This document shows positions 7,674-16,677 of a stretch of DNA of 49,571 nucleotides, in pieces. Origin of the DNA: Candidatus Sulfopaludibacter sp. SbA3 (GTDB taxonomy: Bacteria; Acidobacteriota; Terriglobia; Bryobacterales; Bryobacteraceae); NCBI GenBank assembly GCA_945893365.1, contig CAMDED010000044.1, positions 1 to 49,571 on the forward strand, given 5' to 3'. The number at the start of each line of letters is the position of its first letter. Positions within the stretch are counted from its first letter, which is position 1. The position numbers and the translations under genes are program-made. The notes beneath the pieces are model-generated. The model was not told the origin of the DNA and ran no database searches. It saw only the letters and a list, made by a program, of their open reading frames with translations.

Positions 7674-9712
7674 GAGCGCACCTCGTAGTAGCGCGGCCGC
7701 CTCACAATCAGGACGATTAGAACTAAAACCGTAAGGAACGTCACCGCTTGGCCGATCCGGTTCCAGAGAGGAGTCCCGAAATACAGACGAATACGATGGT
7801 CGCCGGGTGGCGCGTCAATCCGCATAAAGCCAACCACGTCCTGGCGAATCGGCAGATTCCGGCCGCTTTCAACGGCGCGCCATTCCGGATCGAAACTTTC
7901 CTGAACGAGCAGAGCCTGCCCTTCGCGGAGCTTGACCTGGATGTCCATGGCATCGGTTCCATCCCACTTCAGGGAAACAGGTGAATCCGGCCCGCGCTCG
8001 ATGGCGTCCGCATAGGCCCCGATGTTCTCGATATCGTAACTCCCGCGGATCGGCAGCAGTGCGTCGAACTGCCGCCTGTCGACGACGCGCGCGAGCGCCG
8101 GAAAGCGCCGGGGTACCCGGTAGATCACATTCCCTTGGCGGTCGTCATGGAACACAGGAAAGACACCGGCGAACTTCTTCGAGTTGGGAAAGTCGTGATA
8201 GATCTCCTGCGAAGTGCGATCGTTCACTATGACGGCGCCCACGCCAAATGAAACCAGCCAGTGGGTCGCCAGTCTCGGATTCACTCCGTGAATCACCTCC
8301 GATTGCATCATCACGGTCATGGGATTCAGCAGACCCTGATCGGACCCGCCGCCGACCTGGGCGAGATCGTTCCACGCGTTGTACCAGAAGCGAACCGAGC
8401 CGGTGGGGAGCGCGCGCGTGTCCGGTTGGTTTCGGGCCATCCAGTCCTGCATCCGGTATTCCACGCGCTGCAAGTAGTCCGGTTCGCGGACATAGATGTC
8501 CCAGGGCCGCCGCAGATAATCGCGAGCGAAGCTGAAGCAGGCGAGAACAATCGCCGCGGCACAGGCCTTCGGCATCCAGGGCCGGCGAAATAGAAAGCCC
8601 TTGAGCGTCCACGAGGCGCCGTTCGTCCAAAGACGACGCACCCCCTCGGTCGCAAGCAGAATCGTTACCAGATCCAGCTCCGGTACCAGCCGCGCCGGCT
8701 CGCCGATGACTCTGAAGTTCAGGAAATGGTTGCCGATCACATTCAGCGCGAAGAAAAGAAATGCGCCCCAGATGAAAACGGGATAAGCAAGATGCGGTTT
8801 TCCGCGCGCGCGGCGGTCGCTGGCCAGCACGAAGGCGACTCCCAGCGCAATCGTCACCCACAGCGACCAGCGGTTCCCGTGATGCGCGACAAACTGCATG
8901 TTGCGCAGCGTGATCTCAAGATAGGAAGGTACCAGCCAGAAGGCCGTCAGTCCCCACGCCGCCGCGACGATCGAGGCAGCGCGAAGCCACATCCAGTGGT
9001 CCTGGTGCGTGATCCACAAGCTCCAGCAGAGAATCGGAAAAAGAATCACGAGCGAGGTGGCCCCGTAGAAATTGTTGGAGAATACCAGTGCGCAGCACAA
9101 CGCGGCCGAGGCCATGGCGATGGGCCGGTATTTTTCGATCGCGAGAAAGGAAAATGCCAGAGCGAAGCCGATGATCGAGAGCGCCGTCACGTGCGGGCCC
9201 TCGCCATACCGGATCAGCGCGCCCAGCCGCTGCGGAACCAGCAGCCAGGCGTCCGTGCGAACCTCTTTCAGGATCAGAAACGAGGGCGATAGCAGCGCCG
9301 TTGCGGCCGCCGCCAGCCAAGCCGGCCAGCGTTCGCGCCCGCCGATCCGCACCAGCAGATACACGCCCGCGATTCCCAGCGCGTAGAAGAAGGCGATGTA
9401 GATGTGGTACGCGCGCGCCGCTATCATGCGCGGGTAGACCTTGACGAGCAGCGCCGTTCCATAGCGCAGCGCGGGCGGATACACGTAGTCGAAGCGCGTG
9501 CCGCAGTACCAGAGCCTCTGCCACTGCGGGTGCGGCCAGTGGTCGGCCAGGAATCGCCCGTCGGCGATGAACGTGCTCTCGATGGACGCCCACTTGTCCA
9601 GATACTTGACCCGGTACAAAGGCGCGATCAGCGCGGAAGCCAGCAGGAACACGATCGCGAAGTCCAGGGCGACGGCGGTCTTCGGACGATTCAGTAGTTT
9701 GCGAAGGCGCAA
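7670..9712 (-). CDS. YfhO-like polytopic membrane protein (paralogue)
   Basis: Predicted product of 680 residues from a TTG at 9712. This start sits 5 bases after a clear AAGGAG ribosome-binding site and immediately before the first membrane helix; longer versions up to 9889 would run into the divergent methyltransferase gene and lack hydrophobic or conserved character. The protein has about ten membrane helices, a conserved RYGEGPHVTALSIIGFAL segment also seen in the gene downstream, and a soluble C-terminal domain (ESFDPEWRAVESGRNLPIRQ). Family membership (YfhO-like or GT-C-like) is inferred from this architecture. Its stop overlaps the beginning of the next gene, so the two are translationally linked. 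Confidence 0.8.
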   Translation of the reverse strand: MRLRKLLNRPKTAVALDFAIVFLLASALIAPLYRVKYLDKWASIESTFIADGRFLADHWPHPQWQRLWYCGTRFDYVYPPALRYGTALLVKVYPRMIAARAYHIYIAFFYALGIAGVYLLVRIGGRERWPAWLAAAATALLSPSFLILKEVRTDAWLLVPQRLGALIRYGEGPHVTALSIIGFALAFSFLAIEKYRPIAMASAALCCALVFSNNFYGATSLVILFPILCWSLWITHQDHWMWLRAASIVAAAWGLTAFWLVPSYLEITLRNMQFVAHHGNRWSLWVTIALGVAFVLASDRRARGKPHLAYPVFIWGAFLFFALNVIGNHFLNFRVIGEPARLVPELDLVTILLATEGVRRLWTNGASWTLKGFLFRRPWMPKACAAAIVLACFSFARDYLRRPWDIYVREPDYLQRVEYRMQDWMARNQPDTRALPTGSVRFWYNAWNDLAQVGGGSDQGLLNPMTVMMQSEVIHGVNPRLATHWLVSFGVGAVIVNDRTSQEIYHDFPNSKKFAGVFPVFHDDRQGNVIYRVPRRFPALARVVDRRQFDALLPIRGSYDIENIGAYADAIERGPDSPVSLKWDGTDAMDIQVKLREGQALLVQESFDPEWRAVESGRNLPIRQDVVGFMRIDAPPGDHRIRLYFGTPLWNRIGQAVTFLTVLVLIVLIVRRPRYYEVRS

Positions 9713-9829
9713 GAGTTCTCCTTGAGGCCAAACGAGAATACTAGCTTTCCGGCGCTCGGAATACAAATGGCGTCGCGTGTTTGTGCGCCGTGCGCGGCGG
9801 CGGTTTGAGTTTGCTATGGTGAGTACTCC

Positions 9830-10735
9830 ATGGACGTGATGCGAAGGATCCGGCGGCTGTTGGGGAAGCCCACCAGGCTGCCCTACCATCTACACAGGAG
9901 CGAGCTGGCGGAGCCCAAAGCGGCGCCGCGCGAACGGGCCGGGGAGATCGAAACGTTTCTGCGCAGCCTCGACCAGGAGAACGACGGCGCGCGCGCGTAC
10001 ATGGAGACTCACATGGCGCGGCTGGTGCGCACGCTGACGATGGTTCCGCCGCCGGGCAGGACCCGGCGCGCATTGGAGCTCGGGGCATACATGCAGATGA
10101 CGCCGGCCCTCGGCTGCGTTTTCGGCTACGACGTGCGTGGCGCCTACTACGGCCCGCTGGGACGGGTGGACATGAAGACCGTCTCGGCCGGCGGCAAGGA
10201 AGTGTTCCGCTGCGAGACCGACCTGTTCGACGCGGAACGCGACCCCTTTCCTTACGAGGATGGGCGATTCGACGTCGTGCTGTGCTGCGAGCTTATCGAG
10301 CACCTTTTACACGATCCGATGCACATGTTGCTTGAGATCGGCCGTGTGCTCGTCGACGGCGGTGCGCTGCTGCTCACCACGCCGAATATCGCCAGCTACA
10401 CAGCGGTGGCCCGCATTCTGAATCGCAAGGAGCACCCGCAGCTTTTCTCCAGGTATGCCGACCCCAAGGGAGAGTTTCAGGACACGGAAATTCCGCACGT
10501 GCGTGAGTACACTCCGGACGAAGTGGCGGAAGCGGCCATCGCCGCCGGGTTCGAGGTGGAATACCTGTTTACGGAGAAAATCGCCGGCTACGAATCGGAT
10601 TTGTACTTCCGGGATTTACTCAGCCGGATGGACTATCCGACCGAGCTGCGCGGCGAGCAAACCTACATCCGCGCGCGCAAGCGGGCCGGAGCGCCAGTTA
10701 CACGATACCCGTCGTTCCTGTACGAAGGGTGCTGA
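9830..10735 (+). CDS. class I SAM-dependent methyltransferase
   Basis: Soluble protein of 301 residues. SAM-binding motif I is in ALELGAYMQMT, motif II in RFDVVLCCELIEHL, and the post-motif region is VLVDGGALLLTTPN. Together these identify a class I methyltransferase of the Methyltransf_11/23 type. The C-terminal third, from LFSRYADPKGEFQDTE onward, is also found as a decayed copy at 14376-14571. The gene lies divergent from the YfhO-like pair with a short intergenic region and is next to polysaccharide-type genes, so a sugar or lipid acceptor is plausible, but the substrate cannot be read from sequence. Confidence 0.88.
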   Translation: MDVMRRIRRLLGKPTRLPYHLHRSELAEPKAAPRERAGEIETFLRSLDQENDGARAYMETHMARLVRTLTMVPPPGRTRRALELGAYMQMTPALGCVFGYDVRGAYYGPLGRVDMKTVSAGGKEVFRCETDLFDAERDPFPYEDGRFDVVLCCELIEHLLHDPMHMLLEIGRVLVDGGALLLTTPNIASYTAVARILNRKEHPQLFSRYADPKGEFQDTEIPHVREYTPDEVAEAAIAAGFEVEYLFTEKIAGYESDLYFRDLLSRMDYPTELRGEQTYIRARKRAGAPVTRYPSFLYEGC

Positions 10736-10791
10736 CGTAAGGAATCGAGAGCCGTGCAAGGACGCTCCGCCGCATCGGCTAGAATGCAATC

Positions 10792-11271
10792 ATGGATGCA
10801 CGCGAACTTCTGCTTTCTCCGATAGCATACATGCCGCCGGCCCGCGTACTCGATGGTCTGTCCGCGGCGCATTGCGAGGCGCGCGTGCCCGGTGCATCGC
10901 ACTCGGTTGCGGAGATCGTGGCGCACTTAGCCTACTGGCAGTCGTGGTTCTTGGAACGCTGCGCCGGTAAGGCAACGCCCATGGCGGGAAAAGCGTCCGT
11001 CGGGTGGCCTTCAACCACGGCGGGCGGCTGGGAGTCGTTGAGACACGAGTTTGTTGCGGGTCTCGATCGTGCCGTGGGAATCGCGGCCGATGAATCCGCT
11101 TGTATCCGCCGGGTTGAACCACCCATCGAGTTTCAGCCGCTTGCGAACTACACTATTGCCGATGCCATCGTGCATCTCGCACTTCACAACGCCCACCACC
11201 TTGGTCAGATCGTCACGCTGCGGCAGATTTTGGGCGCTTGGCCGCCACCCGAGGGTAGCTGGACCTGGTGA
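10792..11271 (+). CDS. DinB family protein
   Basis: A 159-residue four-helix DinB/YfiT-type protein. The metal-ligand pattern of the family is complete: His45 in VAHLAYW, and His132 and His136 in LHNAHHLGQI. Members are metal-binding proteins, some of them thiol-S-transferases (bacillithiol or mycothiol linked) and many damage inducible, but most bacterial paralogues have no known role. The ATG at 10792 gives the standard family length. It lies 56 bases after the methyltransferase gene on the same strand. A TAGAAT hexamer at 10780-10785 could be a -10 element, without a convincing -35. Confidence 0.88.
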   Translation: MDARELLLSPIAYMPPARVLDGLSAAHCEARVPGASHSVAEIVAHLAYWQSWFLERCAGKATPMAGKASVGWPSTTAGGWESLRHEFVAGLDRAVGIAADESACIRRVEPPIEFQPLANYTIADAIVHLALHNAHHLGQIVTLRQILGAWPPPEGSWTW

Positions 11272-11395
11272 CCAGGTTCAGGTTGCCTCCAACATTTCGT
11301 GCCTTCAGGCCGGTTTAAGGGTTCGAAATCCAGCCGGTGAGCCGGCGCAAAGCGGTAACCTCGCTTGAGAGCGGATGTTTCCCGTCGATATTCAA

Positions 11396-12394
11396 CTACT
11401 TCCACGCGGCGGCACGAAGTTGCATGTTGTCCGGCCCGATCGTTATGGAGCGTATCGAGCCGATACCATCAACGCCATAGGTCTTCCTGAGCAAATCGCT
11501 CTCGGTCTCGATCGCCAGCAGGTATGGTCCATAAATCGCTTCGTGAATAAATTCGAACTGTGCGCCTTCGTGAGGGTAGAACAAATACCACCATCGGCGC
11601 TCGGGGTCCCGGGTGATGCCGCTGAAGTGATAGAAAATCAGCGGCAGACCATCCACGGTGATTCCCCCGCCGCCGCGCGCCACCCGGTGACCATCAATAT
11701 TCCAGGGGGCAAGGTTCACGCCGGGATGCCGGATCACGTGAACGCCGGAGTACCGGCCCGGCCAACGGTTTAGATAGCCTTGGTTCATGAACAGTCCATC
11801 GGCAGTAGGCTGTTCATCGCACCACTCCAGGCATTCACGCTCCCAATCGGCGGCGCATTGCCGCGCGGTTTCGCCGCTTCGCCAATAGATGCAGCCCGCG
11901 TTGTATTCGCCATAGACTGCCAGGTGTGCGGTAGCGGCGCTGAAGCGGTGCGGCGACACGGCGATCGACGCGCCCGCGATCTCCTCGTACAGGGGAGCCG
12001 GGTCCGCAAAGAACCAGGTGTCCGCGTCGATGAAAGTAACGGAACGCGGCCGCGGCCGGTTCTCCAGAATGAACCTCGCGAGCGCCGGTTTATGGGTCGC
12101 GTAGCATGCCCACCGCGAGCGCCCGTCACGAATGCCGGGCAGCGAAGGGAATCTGACGTGAAGCGTCGACAGGCGGACTACCCGTATCGTCCCGGCGAAG
12201 ACCTCACCGAGGATATCCGCGCAGAGGTCGTCAAACGCGAGAACGTGAATCTCCGCCAGCCGATCGTAGAGCCGGAGCGACCTCAACATCGCGATTCCCT
12301 GCGCGAGGTAGAGAGAATCGAAACACGTGCAGTAGGCGCGACCTTCACGGCCAGACAGGGCCTTCCATGCCGCGGACAGGAAACGCTTCACCAC
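11396..12394 (-). CDS. glycosyltransferase with DxD motif (GT8-like)
   Basis: The coding frame is open much further upstream, but the real start is most likely the GTG at 12394. It overlaps the stop of the aldolase gene (TAGTG) and follows AAAGGA by a few bases; this gives 332 residues. The N-terminus (YCTCFDSLYLAQGIAML) and the metal-binding FIDADTWFF (Asp123-Ala-Asp125) are typical of nucleotide-sugar-dependent transferases such as GT8, as are the late NLAPWN and FYHFSG segments. There is no signal peptide. It is the third gene of an operon with an RmlC-like epimerase and an aldolase, so glycan or LPS-type sugar assembly is the probable context. Confidence 0.82.
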   Translation of the reverse strand: MVKRFLSAAWKALSGREGRAYCTCFDSLYLAQGIAMLRSLRLYDRLAEIHVLAFDDLCADILGEVFAGTIRVVRLSTLHVRFPSLPGIRDGRSRWACYATHKPALARFILENRPRPRSVTFIDADTWFFADPAPLYEEIAGASIAVSPHRFSAATAHLAVYGEYNAGCIYWRSGETARQCAADWERECLEWCDEQPTADGLFMNQGYLNRWPGRYSGVHVIRHPGVNLAPWNIDGHRVARGGGGITVDGLPLIFYHFSGITRDPERRWWYLFYPHEGAQFEFIHEAIYGPYLLAIETESDLLRKTYGVDGIGSIRSITIGPDNMQLRAAAWK

Positions 12395-13209
12395 TACCGT
12401 CCTTTGAGGCGTTCGAGCGCTGCCGCAAGCTCCGCACGCCGGCCGTCCAAAGCTGCCGCCGACTGACCGCCCCAATAAGTCATTCGCTGGCGCAGCGTCC
12501 GCACCGCCGCCTCTATCGCGCCAGGTTCCAGACCAGCGAAAAACGACCGCGCCAGCCAAGCTGAAGTGGCGTTGAGACGAGGGTATTGGGAGTAGACCAG
12601 ATCCGGCTGCACGGGTAGCGTACAATCGTCGAATCTGGCCACGCCACCGAACCCGAAGCGCAACCCGGCGTCCAGAACACGCGAGGCAATCGTATCCATC
12701 AGATCGGAGACCACCACCTCGAAGGGATGCGAGAGCCCGAGACCGATGCGCAGGTCGTTCAAACCGATGAAGATCTCGGACACTCCTTTTACGCTTACGA
12801 TTTCAGGCAGGCGTTCCACAGCGGCGGCGGTTTCAAGCAGCAAAACGGGTGATGCGCGTCCTCCAATCATGTCGACGAATGCGGCGGCCTCGCGCCGGCT
12901 GCTGAAGTACGGCAGCATGAGCGCACGCGCGCCCAGCGCGAGGGCCCGCTCCACTTCCTCCCCTGATCCGGCATGGAGCGGATTCAGGCGCGCGAAAAGC
13001 TCGGCGCGAGTGACGCGCGCGGCAACCCCGGATAGCTCATCGAGTTGATGGTCTGAAATTCGCGCTTCGGAGAGGTGCCCCTGGCGAGCGAGCTTGCCCA
13101 TTCGCTCAATATCGATCCCAACGCGGTCCACGCCCGCTGCGTCCACCGCCGCTGCCGTCTCCGGGTCGGATGTGACCGCTGTAAGAACGAACTGGCACGG
13201 CATACTCAT
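12394..13209 (-). CDS. HpcH/HpaI aldolase/citrate lyase family protein
   Basis: Protein of up to 271 residues; a second ATG two codons in is an equally good start. The TIM-barrel features of the HpcH/HpaI/CitE superfamily are visible: an early VDRVGIDIER strand, the RLNPLH segment, ALMLPYF, the acidic metal ligand in LLLETAAAVE, and GLNDLRIGLG. Family members cleave or form C-C bonds of 2-keto acids or CoA esters with Mg2+. Here the gene sits between an RmlC-like cupin and a glycosyltransferase, suggesting a keto-sugar or keto-acid step in making a surface glycan; that link is inference from context. Confidence 0.85.
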   Translation of the reverse strand: MSMPCQFVLTAVTSDPETAAAVDAAGVDRVGIDIERMGKLARQGHLSEARISDHQLDELSGVAARVTRAELFARLNPLHAGSGEEVERALALGARALMLPYFSSRREAAAFVDMIGGRASPVLLLETAAAVERLPEIVSVKGVSEIFIGLNDLRIGLGLSHPFEVVVSDLMDTIASRVLDAGLRFGFGGVARFDDCTLPVQPDLVYSQYPRLNATSAWLARSFFAGLEPGAIEAAVRTLRQRMTYWGGQSAAALDGRRAELAAALERLKGR

Positions 13210-13242
13210 TGAAGCACCGGAGGAAAAAAGGCGTCGGCGAAC

Positions 13243-13755
13243 TCAGTCGAGGGAATAGGGTATTGCATCGGATCCGGGCGGCAGGATCCAGTCGTCGGGT
13301 GCTTCATAATGATACACTTCGTCATTGACGACGATGTAAGCAGCCTCTTGCCCGCCGGGATTCCTTATTGCGTGCCAGACCAAGGGAGGCACACGCAGCG
13401 CCATCGGGCGCGCAACATTCAGATTCAACTGACTGAATGACCTATATGTCCCCGAATCGGGCCGGTCATCATAAAGCCCAACGCGGAGGTGGCCCCGCAC
13501 TGTCACGATAACGTCGCTCTGGCATCGGTGGCAGTGCCAGGAGGAGACACCGCCCGGCAAGAGGGCCATGTACACAACGTGGGACGCCTTGAACTGCGGA
13601 TCGAACCACTCAGGCCGGAAGCATTCAGTGAGAATCCCGCTACGGATGGCTACGTTCTTTATCTCCTTGACTTGAACTCCGGCCATTCTCTGAGGGGACA
13701 CCGGCTCCCAGTCGGCCGTTACGGTTTGTGGAGCGCGTCTAGCCTGTTCGAGCAT
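13243..13755 (-). CDS. RmlC-like cupin (dTDP-4-dehydrorhamnose 3,5-epimerase family)
   Basis: A 170-residue beta-barrel protein. The ATG at 13755 is chosen because GGAGGA lies six bases upstream. RmlC-type features are GILTECFRPEW near the N-terminus, the cupin segment SSWHCHRCQSDVIV, GHLRVGLYDD, and VPPLVWHAIRNPG followed by the PDDWILPP ending typical of sugar 3,5-epimerase-like proteins. The catalytic His of RmlC appears to be retained in the SSWHCH motif. It is first in a minus-strand operon, 34 to 40 bases before the aldolase gene. A role in deoxysugar or related nucleotide-sugar metabolism is likely; the exact substrate is open. Confidence 0.8.
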   Translation of the reverse strand: MLEQARRAPQTVTADWEPVSPQRMAGVQVKEIKNVAIRSGILTECFRPEWFDPQFKASHVVYMALLPGGVSSWHCHRCQSDVIVTVRGHLRVGLYDDRPDSGTYRSFSQLNLNVARPMALRVPPLVWHAIRNPGGQEAAYIVVNDEVYHYEAPDDWILPPGSDAIPYSLD

Positions 13756-14375
13756 CTCTTTCCTCCGAGGTCTGGCGTCCAACCTCCCAGGGAATCACTA
13801 TAACATTGGAAACTTACCGAAAACTAGCCGACGCCCAGCAGCGATTTGTACACAGGGATTCGAATAGTTCGAGATGAATCCAGCTTGGGAGCTCAGCCTG
13901 GACAGTTATGCCGGACCTACCTGAGGCTCTTGCGAACAAAGGAGTACGATCGGTTCGACCGGATCGGGTTTTATTCCGCGAGAGTTCTAAGTGCGTCCAG
14001 AACAGGTCCCCATTCGGTGCTCAGACTCGCTGCATGGAGGGCCGTCTTCACCCCTGGAGACTTGGCCGCGTAGTATTGATCGACGATGTCCGGCAAGACC
14101 GTTTCGATCAAAAAGAAGCTGGCCGTCCAGCGCGAGAGCCGACGCGCAATGCTGGAGAATCTCAATCGCCCGCCATATCCTGATTTGTGACTCTCTCCCT
14201 ACAAACGGCGAGGCCCAGGCCCCGGTGGCCCTTGGCCTAAGCTGGTACCTCAGATCTTGAGCAGCGGATCTGCAAGCCTCTAGCCAGCAGCATTCCTCCG
14301 CCCGAGCCGCAAAGTCACCGGCTGTTCATGGGCGAAACGGGTTTCAAGGGCGAGTGCTCCCCCGCACTCGCATTT
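13756..14375. other. gene-poor interval with a possible ankyrin-type remnant
   Basis: No intact gene is visible. On the minus strand 14165-13971, a 64-codon frame ends in GVKTALHAASLSTEWGPVLD; the TALHAAS piece resembles the core of an ankyrin repeat, but nothing complete surrounds it. Near the right end, 14350-14357 and 14364-14371 form a perfect 8-bp inverted repeat (GCGAGTGC / GCACTCGC, 6-base loop) followed by ATTTTTC. It looks like an intrinsic terminator for the plus strand, yet no gene lies upstream to terminate, and the T-run belongs to the copied methyltransferase fragment that begins there. Confidence 0.4.
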
Positions 14376-14571
14376 TTCTCCAGGTATGCCGGCCCGAAGG
14401 GAGAGTTTCAGGACACGGAAATTCCGCAGGTGCGCGAGTACACGCCCGACGAAGTGGCCGAAAAGCGCTGCCGCCGCCGGGTTCCCGTTCACGGAGAAAA
14501 TCGCCGGGGACGAATCGGACTCACACTTCCAGGATCTATTGAGCCCGATGGACTATCCGGCCGAGCCGGCC
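14376..14571 (+). pseudogene. decayed copy of the 3' part of the methyltransferase gene
   Basis: The stretch 14376-14462 reads FSRYAGPKGEFQDTEIP and onward to DEVAE, nearly identical to the methyltransferase at 10447 onward. It then changes frame by one base and continues (14464-14571) with FTEKIAGDESDSHFQDLLS and MDYPAE, again matching the parent, but with several residues missing between the parts. No start codon or SAM-binding half is present, so it cannot encode a methyltransferase. It marks a partial duplication roughly 3.9 kb from its source, next to the large tandem duplication that begins at 14592. Confidence 0.85.
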
Positions 14572-14591
14572 TATTACCCATCCCTCTTGTG

Positions 14592-16677
14592 TATCGCAAG
14601 GATCCCGCACGATCTACTGGACCCGCCAGCTTCCCATTGTTTGCCACCCGGTCGTTTCGCGGTTAGTATCGACAGTGAGCGCACGAATCGTCTTTACGCC
14701 GCCGAACCCGGCGTTGAATGTCAATGGAAGACTCAGAGTCAGGTCGGAGCCGTCCACCTCCACGGTCGCCCGCCTCAGATTCAGCGCACACCGGCTGTTG
14801 CCGAGCGACCCGGGGGCGCCAACCGTTTTTTCGGGCAGCCATGCGGAACCTGCGTCATTTTGCAGCAAAACGCGATTCGCGGGGCGGACAAACTGCAACC
14901 AGCACGAGGGAGGGGAACCTTCCGGGCTATTGATCACAAAGTCGATTTCGGCAAGCGCGGTCGCGCCGGCCCCATGTGCAACCTTTATCTCAAACGTTTC
15001 CGAGAGGCCGCGGCCGGAGTGGGGTTTCACGGATACCACCTTGGTTCTGGTTGGCGGCTTCCAGTCCACCGGTACCGCGATTTCCACGATCGAGTAGCCT
15101 TTGCCGGCTCTCGCCACGCGGTGCCCGTTTTTGATCAGGGGATTGATGAAGAGTCCACACTCGTTCCCAATATTCCCGCGCTGGATCGCCGCGCCGCCCG
15201 TCACCAGGTCGATGCATACAACCGCGATTCGCCCGTCAGGCTCGCGCAAATGGACCAGGGTTGGAATCTCGTCCGGCGTCGGGTGCCCCGGCGGGATCGG
15301 GAAGGTTCGACCGCCAGTCAAGGCGTAGACGTAGTAATGGCTGGGCGTAAGGATGGACCGCCCTTTAAAATCGCGCTCCAAAATCTTAAATACCTGTCCG
15401 GGGAATGGCGGCTTGTACATCAGCCAGGAAGATGCGAGTATCGGAACCACCAGAGCGATCGAAGCCGCCGGGAACCGGGTTAGCCGCACCAGATCTTCGG
15501 CCACTACACCCAGGCTGACCCAAATCGGGAAACCGAAGAATGGTAGGTGAGACCTGAGATAAGCATCGGAGTAGTATCCGCGCAGGACCGCTGAAGCGAC
15601 GAACATTCCACCCAGGATGGCGATCAGCAATGGGGCCGGCATCGAGCTGTCGCGGCGGACGACGCGGACTGCGGCGCCGGCAATCCCCAGAACGACTAGG
15701 ACCAGGATGCCATCGTTGTACTCGGCGGGGAAGTTTGTTCGCGACGCCAGCCTCGGGCTTATCATCTTTGCCGCGTCCCCAAAACCGGCAACGCCGGCCG
15801 CAAGAAATCGAATCGGCAGTGAATGCCCCGGTGCGGCCGTTACCAGTCCACGCCGCCCAACTGTCTTGACCAGCTCGGCGCGTGCCTCTTCGAACCCGCC
15901 GAAATAGGTAAGCACCTGAATCCCAAACAAGGCGAGCGAGAGCGCCGCGCCAATGCCGAATCCGGCCATCATTCCGACGCGGCGGCGCCAGCCGAGAAGC
16001 AGGCACAGTATGCCGACTACCGTTGTGACGAACACGGCAAAGCCGTATTCGAATTGATAGAGTGCGAACGCCAGGAGTCCGGCATGCCACGGACGCCAGA
16101 CGCGACGCGACGCGAGCACGCCCGCCCACAAAAGAGGGAACGTCCACACGCGATAGGTATTGCCCGTCCAGGCCAGGAACTGGATGAAGTCGCACGACAT
16201 GGCGATCGGGACGATCGGCTGCTCCCCGCAGGCTTTCCAGGCCAGCACGAGTCCCATCGTGGAGCCGGCCAAGCCGAGGATAAGGATCTGAGTAGACGCC
16301 TTGTTTATACCCAGCAGGAAGAGAAGATAGTGAAGGTAGCGGGGGAAATTGGCGTTATGTGTGTACACACCCGTAACGACCGGTGCTTCGGGGTCTATAG
16401 TTTCGGCAGTTAGCCAGGAGAACTCAAATGGATTGTGCTCGATTAAATTGCGGGCATGGACGACGGTCAAGACCGTCTCAATGGGGTCGATGAAAGCGGG
16501 TACCCCGCCGCCAACCCTCCAGGACCAGACCAGGAATCCGAGGGTCCAGACGATTGTCGCCGCTGGGAAAATCCGACGGGCTTCAAAGGTCATTGGTGCA
16601 TTATGTTAGCATTTTTAAGATTCGAGCTCCGGTAGCGTGCCAAGTGAGCGGTGGAGCGCCATTTCGAACGCGGAAGG
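14592..16677. repeat. tandem duplication, copy 1 (about 2.1 kb)
   Basis: This block matches 16952-19005 in the same orientation. The match begins around TATCGCAAGGATCCCGCAC downstream of the coding region and ends with GCGCCATTTCGA...CGCGGAAGG upstream of it. It contains one complete membrane-protein gene plus short flanks. Agreement is very high over most of the coding part and lower over the last 500 bases. Confidence 0.88.
14614..16593 (-). CDS. polytopic membrane protein, duplicate 1
   Basis: A 659-residue protein with about ten hydrophobic helices in the first 450 residues and a soluble C-terminal region of about 200 residues. Segments resemble GT-C/GT39-type membrane glycosyltransferases in layout (an extracytoplasmic loop with acidic residues after the first helix, here FIDPIETVLTVVHARN), but no diagnostic motif proves this. 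It is almost identical to the protein encoded at 16974-18920 until the C-terminal region. This copy has 11 extra residues (MISPRLASRTNF region) around residue 280. The start ATG at 16593 is shared by both copies (MTFEARRIF); no clear ribosome-binding site precedes it. Confidence 0.8.
   Translation of the reverse strand: MTFEARRIFPAATIVWTLGFLVWSWRVGGGVPAFIDPIETVLTVVHARNLIEHNPFEFSWLTAETIDPEAPVVTGVYTHNANFPRYLHYLLFLLGINKASTQILILGLAGSTMGLVLAWKACGEQPIVPIAMSCDFIQFLAWTGNTYRVWTFPLLWAGVLASRRVWRPWHAGLLAFALYQFEYGFAVFVTTVVGILCLLLGWRRRVGMMAGFGIGAALSLALFGIQVLTYFGGFEEARAELVKTVGRRGLVTAAPGHSLPIRFLAAGVAGFGDAAKMISPRLASRTNFPAEYNDGILVLVVLGIAGAAVRVVRRDSSMPAPLLIAILGGMFVASAVLRGYYSDAYLRSHLPFFGFPIWVSLGVVAEDLVRLTRFPAASIALVVPILASSWLMYKPPFPGQVFKILERDFKGRSILTPSHYYVYALTGGRTFPIPPGHPTPDEIPTLVHLREPDGRIAVVCIDLVTGGAAIQRGNIGNECGLFINPLIKNGHRVARAGKGYSIVEIAVPVDWKPPTRTKVVSVKPHSGRGLSETFEIKVAHGAGATALAEIDFVINSPEGSPPSCWLQFVRPANRVLLQNDAGSAWLPEKTVGAPGSLGNSRCALNLRRATVEVDGSDLTLSLPLTFNAGFGGVKTIRALTVDTNRETTGWQTMGSWRVQ

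Noticed and set aside
9713-9889. Longer N-terminus for the YfhO-like protein reaching into the methyltransferase gene
   Set aside because: A TTG at 9712 has a perfect AAGGAG and the extension would overlap a divergent gene with no hydrophobic or conserved content.
12397-12625. N-terminal extension of the glycosyltransferase into the aldolase gene
   Set aside because: The extension is antigenic to nothing recognisable, runs in a shadow frame of the aldolase, and a GTG overlapping the aldolase stop fits the operon.
14350-14378. Intrinsic terminator on the plus strand
   Set aside because: Stem and T-run are good, but no gene precedes it and the T-run comes from the copied methyltransferase fragment; kept only as a hairpin note.
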